Below are positions 60,956-64,000 of a DNA stretch of 64,000 bases, piece after piece. The notes under the pieces were generated by a model that was not told the DNA's origin, did not search any database, and saw nothing but the letters and a program-made list of their open reading frames with translations. Position numbers and translations under genes: made by a program. This stretch comes from Bacteroidales bacterium (GTDB taxonomy: Bacteria; Bacteroidota; Bacteroidia; Bacteroidales; UBA932): positions 18,476-82,475 of the forward strand of contig JAFZUX010000015.1 of NCBI GenBank assembly GCA_017618115.1, written 5' to 3'. Position 1 is the first letter of the stretch. Every line of letters starts with the position of its first letter.

Positions 60956-62733
60956 AACATTCTCTTTTTAATCTCGTCCGCACCAACTCTTACTACGCAA
61001 TAGCCTCCCGTTGGGGAAGTTGCGCTCTCCTTACACTTGAAGAGTGACTCCACAACAGCCTCCGCTTCTCTCTCTGAAATGGTCTCGGTGTAAGAGAAAT
61101 TGGTGTGACGAACAACCTCCAGTGCAACCTTGCGGAAGAATTCCGTCTCGTCTCCGCTTTCCAGGTATTGAGCAATCTCTTCTATGCACTCCTCAATGGA
61201 GAACTTCTCTCCCTTAAAGTCTGCAGGTGTGCCGCTTACAACAATGCTGTCCTTTCCAAACTGACGTATCTCAAAGCCCAGTCTTGCCACCTTCTCTTTG
61301 TTATCCATTAATGTCTTGAAGGTTGCGTGGTCCAGAGTGACGCTCTTAGGGAAGAGTTCCTCCTGAATGGCGCACTCTCTGTTATTTACGGAGTTCAGAT
61401 ACTTCTCGTAAAATATTCTCTCTCTGGCTCTTGCAATGTTAATCAACATTACGCCGCCCTCTCCGTCCTGAGTTGCCACAAGGTCTTTTCCTACCTGAAG
61501 ATATCTTCTGTAAGGAGCCTGCTCCTCCATCAGATTATCATTGATGGAACTCTCCACGGTCTTATAAGCCGGAGTCTCTATCTTCTTCTCTTTGAACGGG
61601 TTAAAGAGAGGGTCATAGTTGATGGAAGGGGCTTTAAACCTCTCTCCCAGGCGCACTCTTTTCTTCTCCGTCTCATCCAACGTAAATCCGTCTCCGGATG
61701 TAATCTCCATTGGAACTCCCTCTGTATCAAAATCTATGGCCGGTGCAAATGCATTTTTCCCGATGGCTTCCTTTACGGCAGCCTCCAATATTTGGAAGAT
61801 CATCTGCTCTTCCTCCAACTTTATCTCCGTCTTGGAAGGGCTGATATTCACATCCATTGCGTCCGGCGCAACCTCCAAAAAGATAAAGTAGTGAGGGGTG
61901 TATCCCTCCTGAACAAGGTTGCTGTATCCCTTTACCACCGCCTTGTGAAGCATAGGGGAGCGGAAGAATCTGCCGTTTGCAAAGAGGAACGTGTTTGGCT
62001 GATTCTTTTTTGCACTCTGCGGCGTTCCAATAACTCCGTATATCTTTACAACGCTGGTATCCGCTTCAATATCAACAATCTGCTTTGCCATTGGGGCTCC
62101 GCAGATATCTGCAATTCTCTGTTTGAGATTTCTTCCTGCAGGCAGGGTCATCACCTCTTTTGAGTTGCTTATAAGGCGGAACTCAATATCCAACCTTGTG
62201 AGCGCAACTCTGGTAAACTCAGAAACTATTGCACGGTACTCGCTACTGTCAGACTTTAAAAACTTTCTTCTAGCCGGTATGTTGTAGAAGAGATTTCTGA
62301 CTGAGATGTTGCATCCCTGAGGGCAACCCGCCTCGCTCTTTTCCAGCACTTTAGAGGCTGCAATATGTACCTGTGTTCCGGTCTCTTCTCCCCTTTTGCG
62401 AGTTCTGAGGGTAACATCCGCGCAGGCGGCTATTGAGGCCAACGCCTCTCCCCTGAATCCGAAGGTTGAGAGGTTCTGCAAATCCTCCACGCTATCTATC
62501 TTTGATGTGGCGTGAGAGAGGAAGCAGAGCTCCGCCTCCTCTGAGGTCATACCCTCTCCGTTATCTATAACCTGAATCAGAGTCTTACCGTAATCATTGA
62601 CTACAAGCATAATAGAGGTAGCCCCCGCATCTGCGGAGTTCTCCATAAGCTCCTTCACAACAGATGAAGGGCGCTGAATCACCTCGCCTGCAGCAATCAA
62701 ACTGTATATCTTTTCCGGAAGAACCTTTAACAT
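60952..62733 (-). CDS. mutL: DNA mismatch repair protein MutL
   Basis: GHKL ATPase that links MutS to downstream repair. The 593 residues show the N-terminal motifs LMENSADAGAT, DNGEGMTSEE, LSHATSKIDSVEDL and TFGFRGEALASI. The C-terminal dimerisation domain begins near 410. Where endonuclease-type MutL has a DQHA motif, this one reads INIARARERIFYE (about 430-442), and no CPHGRP-like metal motif is visible near the end, so it appears to be a non-nicking MutL. It starts 3 bp after the small membrane-protein gene. Confidence 0.95.
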   Translation of the reverse strand: MLKVLPEKIYSLIAAGEVIQRPSSVVKELMENSADAGATSIMLVVNDYGKTLIQVIDNGEGMTSEEAELCFLSHATSKIDSVEDLQNLSTFGFRGEALASIAACADVTLRTRKRGEETGTQVHIAASKVLEKSEAGCPQGCNISVRNLFYNIPARRKFLKSDSSEYRAIVSEFTRVALTRLDIEFRLISNSKEVMTLPAGRNLKQRIADICGAPMAKQIVDIEADTSVVKIYGVIGTPQSAKKNQPNTFLFANGRFFRSPMLHKAVVKGYSNLVQEGYTPHYFIFLEVAPDAMDVNISPSKTEIKLEEEQMIFQILEAAVKEAIGKNAFAPAIDFDTEGVPMEITSGDGFTLDETEKKRVRLGERFKAPSINYDPLFNPFKEKKIETPAYKTVESSINDNLMEEQAPYRRYLQVGKDLVATQDGEGGVMLINIARARERIFYEKYLNSVNNRECAIQEELFPKSVTLDHATFKTLMDNKEKVARLGFEIRQFGKDSIVVSGTPADFKGEKFSIEECIEEIAQYLESGDETEFFRKVALEVVRHTNFSYTETISEREAEAVVESLFKCKESATSPTGGYCVVRVGADEIKKRML

Positions 62734-62736
62734 AAA

Positions 62737-63057
62737 CTATCCACTTGTAGTCTGGTATGCGTTAAACAGCAGAGAGAAGACCTTTGCAAAATAGAACAGG
62801 GCAACAAGGATTGCTGCAAGAAGGATATATACAATAATCCTCTTGGCGGTGGAGTAGCCTCCCGTCTTTCTCAGCGGTTCTCTGCGAGCCCTTCTGAACC
62901 CCTTGGAGACTATGGAGCCGGGTACATAATCCTCTCCCTGTTTCTGAGCTTCTGCCTCAGCATTTACCCCGTCAAACTTCTCCAGATCCTTGTTGTAGTG
63001 CCTTGCAGGGTAGTCAAACACCCTGTGAGAAGGCAGATGAAAAAACTTAAATCCCAT
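62737..63057 (-). CDS. Small membrane protein of unknown function
   Basis: With the ATG at 63057 the protein has 106 residues: a basic, Arg-rich soluble part (1-75; SHRVFDYPARHYN, RRARREPLRKTGG) and one C-terminal membrane helix (about 79-97, IIVYILLAAILVALFYFAKVF). It leads the mutL-rhomboid operon and resembles short membrane proteins often found in front of mutL in Bacteroidales. No motif suggests function. The upstream promoter element confirms that longer starts are not used. Confidence 0.72.
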   Translation of the reverse strand: MGFKFFHLPSHRVFDYPARHYNKDLEKFDGVNAEAEAQKQGEDYVPGSIVSKGFRRARREPLRKTGGYSTAKRIIVYILLAAILVALFYFAKVFSLLFNAYQTTSG

Positions 63058-63079
63058 TATCTTCAACTCTAGATTTGTA

Positions 63080-63087
63080 CAAAGATA
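63080..63087 (-). promoter_or_regulatory. -7 promoter element of the mutL operon
   Basis: On the minus strand this reads TATCTTTG, a TAnnTTTG match 22 nt before the ATG at 63057. It is back to back with the ispF promoter. Confidence 0.55.
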
Positions 63088-63098
63088 AGAAAAACCAT

Positions 63099-63106
63099 TA
63101 TTTTTG
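63099..63106 (+). promoter_or_regulatory. -7 promoter element of ispF
   Basis: TATTTTTG matches TAnnTTTG; a TTTG at 63074-63077 lies 21 nt upstream. The element ends only 6 nt before the ispF ATG, so the mRNA would be leaderless or nearly so. Confidence 0.6.
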
Positions 63107-63112
63107 CGGTAT

Positions 63113-63619
63113 ATGAGCGCTAACATTAGAATTGGAAACGGTTATGATGTTCACCTTCTGGCTCCGGGTCTTCCTCTGATTCTGGGCGGTGTGAACATTC
63201 CTCACACTAAGGGCTGTGTGGCCCATTCAGACGGAGATGTGGCTATCCATGCCCTCTGCGATGCTCTTCTGGGCACCCTCGCACTTGGAGACATAGGTCA
63301 TCACTTTCCGGATACCAGCAACGAGTTCAAGGGAATAGACAGCAAGATTCTTCTCCAAAGAACCTACAACATGATTCTGGAGAGGGGCTACCGCCTTGTA
63401 AATGCAGATATTACAATTCTCCTCCAAAAACCTAAGGTTGCACCTTTCATTGAGAAAATGAGGGAAACCCTCTCTCAAACCCTTTCCAAGTGCAACAAGG
63501 ATTATCCTTGCTCCAAGGAAGATATCTCCGTTAAAGCCACCACCACGGAGAAGGCCGGCTTTGTTGGCAGAGAGGAGGGAGTAGCCGTTTACGCCTCTGT
63601 TTTAGTGGAGCGAATTTGA
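63113..63619 (+). CDS. ispF: 2-C-methyl-D-erythritol 2,4-cyclodiphosphate synthase
   Basis: Fifth MEP-pathway enzyme; it closes the cyclodiphosphate ring. The 168 residues contain GNGYDVHLL (zinc ligands Asp and His), GGVNIPHTKGCVAHSDGDVAIHALCDALLG with the third His ligand, GDIGHHFPDT and the C-terminal KATTTEKAGFVGREEGVAVYA. The ATG at 63113 is preferred over the in-frame TTG at 63104, which lies inside the promoter element. It complements ispD at 5143. It is followed by the tRNA promoter. Confidence 0.96.
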   Translation: MSANIRIGNGYDVHLLAPGLPLILGGVNIPHTKGCVAHSDGDVAIHALCDALLGTLALGDIGHHFPDTSNEFKGIDSKILLQRTYNMILERGYRLVNADITILLQKPKVAPFIEKMRETLSQTLSKCNKDYPCSKEDISVKATTTEKAGFVGREEGVAVYASVLVERI

Positions 63620-63624
63620 AAAAA

Positions 63625-63655
63625 TTTGCTCTTAAGATAAAAATCATTACTTTTG
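63625..63655 (+). promoter_or_regulatory. Promoter of the tRNA-Gln/tRNA-Met unit
   Basis: -33 TTTG at 63625-63628, exactly 19 nt, then -7 TACTTTTG at 63648-63655: a perfect Bacteroidetes promoter, ending 9 nt before the mature tRNA 5' end. Confidence 0.85.
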
Positions 63656-63664
63656 CAACCCCAT

Positions 63665-63735
63665 TGAGATATGGTGTAATGGTAGCACAAGAGATTCTGG
63701 TCCTCTTAGTCCTGGTTCGAACCCGGGTATCTCAA
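63665..63735 (+). tRNA. tRNA-Gln(CTG)
   Basis: A 71-nt cloverleaf without encoded CCA. Acceptor TGAGATA pairs with TATCTCA, D-arm GGTG..GCAC, anticodon loop TTCTGGT giving anticodon CTG (reads CAG), T-arm CCTGG-TTCGAAC-CCGGG, discriminator A. The anticodon stem AGAGA/CCTCT has an A-C mismatch at 31-39. Confidence 0.9.
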
Positions 63736-63741
63736 CAAACG

Positions 63742-63763
63742 GTCCGGATAATCCGGACTTTTT
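63742..63763 (+). terminator. Intrinsic-terminator-like hairpin between two tRNA genes
   Basis: GTCCGGA (63742-63748), loop TAA, TCCGGAC (63752-63758), then TTTTT (63759-63763). A perfect 7-bp GC-rich stem with a T-run, 3 bp before the mature 5' end of tRNA-Met. Confidence 0.7.
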
Positions 63764-63766
63764 GAT

Positions 63767-63840
63767 GGCGCGGTAGCTCAGCTGGTTAGAGCGCATGATT
63801 CATAATCATGAGGTCGGCGGTTCAAGCCCGCCCCGCGCTA
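63767..63840 (+). tRNA. tRNA-Met(CAT), elongator type
   Basis: A 74-nt cloverleaf: acceptor GGCGCGG with CCGCGCT (first pair G-T), D-arm GCTC..GAGC, anticodon stem CATGA/TCATG with loop TTCATAA (anticodon CAT), T-arm GGCGG-TTCAAGC-CCGCC, discriminator A, no encoded CCA. The D-loop and anticodon arm resemble elongator tRNA-Met; an Ile tRNA with modified C34 cannot be fully excluded. Confidence 0.88.
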
Positions 63841-63860
63841 CAAAAAAAGGAAGGCAAAAG

Positions 63861-64000
63861 TGATGTGACCCCCAAAAGTTGGACGGTTTAACATTATTAC
63901 GAGGCCTTAGATTGGAACAGAGCTCGGTATTGCACCGGGCTCTTTCCTTTTAGCCTCAGTTTGATTCTATCGTTGTTGTAGTACCGGATGTATTCTCGGA
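63861..64000. mobile_element. End of an IS3-family (IS150-group-like) insertion sequence, continues beyond the window
   Basis: The terminal motif TGATGTGACCCCCAAAAGTT (63861-63880), followed by GGAC, matches the TG..CCCAAAAGTTGGAC type ends of this group. The transposase 3' end lies just inside, on the minus strand. The IS end is 20 bp after tRNA-Met. The other end and the target duplication lie outside the window. Confidence 0.8.
63897..64000 (-). CDS. IS3-family transposase, C-terminal fragment visible
   Basis: Only the last 34 codons or so are inside the window. On the minus strand they read REYIRYYNNDRIKLRLKGKS followed by PVQYRALFQSKAS and a TAA stop at 63897-63899. The YIxYYNNxRIxxxLKGxSPxxYR pattern is the C-terminus of the IS3-family OrfB/rve integrase. 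The DDE catalytic core would lie to the right, outside the window, so whether the element is intact cannot be judged. Confidence 0.88.
   Translation of the reverse strand, partial: REYIRYYNNDRIKLRLKGKSPVQYRALFQSKAS

Noticed and set aside
61327-62163. Long open frame opposite mutL
   Set aside because: Entirely antisense to a conserved gene, with no family resemblance and no promoter.

Overview
The window reads as a chromosomal segment of a member of the Bacteroidota, most likely order Bacteroidales. The main evidence is the purH-mreBCD-mrdA gene order, the topA/arginase-like pair, a Bacteroides-type tryptophanase, a two-domain nucleoside kinase, CBM20-bearing GH77 and DUF5723 proteins, and start sites that depend on the Bacteroidetes promoter (-33 TTTG, about 19 nt, -7 TAnnTTTG) rather than on Shine-Dalgarno sequences. 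The clearest promoter is in front of tRNA-Gln (63625-63655). Family or genus cannot be assigned from the sequence alone.

Layout. 1-5050 (minus): cell-shape operon, purH then mreB, mreC, mreD and PBP2 (cut by the left edge). 5143-9673: ispD, an Lrp/AsnC regulator, a degenerate arginase-fold protein and topA. 9795-14625 (plus): class A PBP and ddl (peptidoglycan), then tnaA. 14645-14800: three exact-period 52-bp tandem repeats, each able to form a hairpin. 14850-17198: prmC and a MqsR-like toxin with a MqsA-like/Panacea antitoxin. 17182-24805 (mostly minus): GNAT acetyltransferase, exported class I amidotransferase, exported serine hydrolase, radA (plus), a GH77-like protein lacking its catalytic residues, and a flippase-like membrane protein. 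24860-27835: PfkB sugar/nucleoside kinase with a histidine kinase/response regulator pair. 27832-33812 (minus): nucleoside kinase, uvrA, metallo-hydrolase, pcm. 33905-37506: deoxynucleoside kinase, EnvC-like activator, TPR protein. 37616-39415: ECF sigma factor and a protein with both an inner-membrane helix and an outer-membrane barrel, the layout of a dual membrane-spanning anti-sigma factor (Dma). 39416-43637: mlaEF, waaA and a NamZ-type muramidase. 43671-50144 (minus): M13 peptidase, a ketoacyl synthase/ACP/acyl-activating ligase trio and two exported proteins of unknown function.

50145-53815 is the most accessory-looking stretch: AT-rich, with an orphan gene behind a regulated-looking promoter, yifB, an orphan HicB-like protein and a RelB-PIN toxin-antitoxin pair whose toxin has lost its end. 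53821-63619 returns to conserved genes (tsaE, acyltransferase-like membrane protein, rsmE, DUF5723 protein plus lipoprotein, tsaC, an endonuclease/phosphatase-family protein, rhomboid, mutL, ispF), many joined by 4-bp overlaps. The right end holds tRNA-Gln(CTG), a terminator-like hairpin, tRNA-Met(CAT) and the end of an IS3-family insertion sequence that runs out of the window.

The candidates that deserve most attention are the Dma-type sigma/anti-sigma pair, the two apparent pseudo-enzymes (GH77 and arginase fold), the 52-bp hairpin repeats, the three-gene fatty-acid/polyketide-like locus, the Panacea toxin-antitoxin pair, and the hairpin placed between two tRNA genes.
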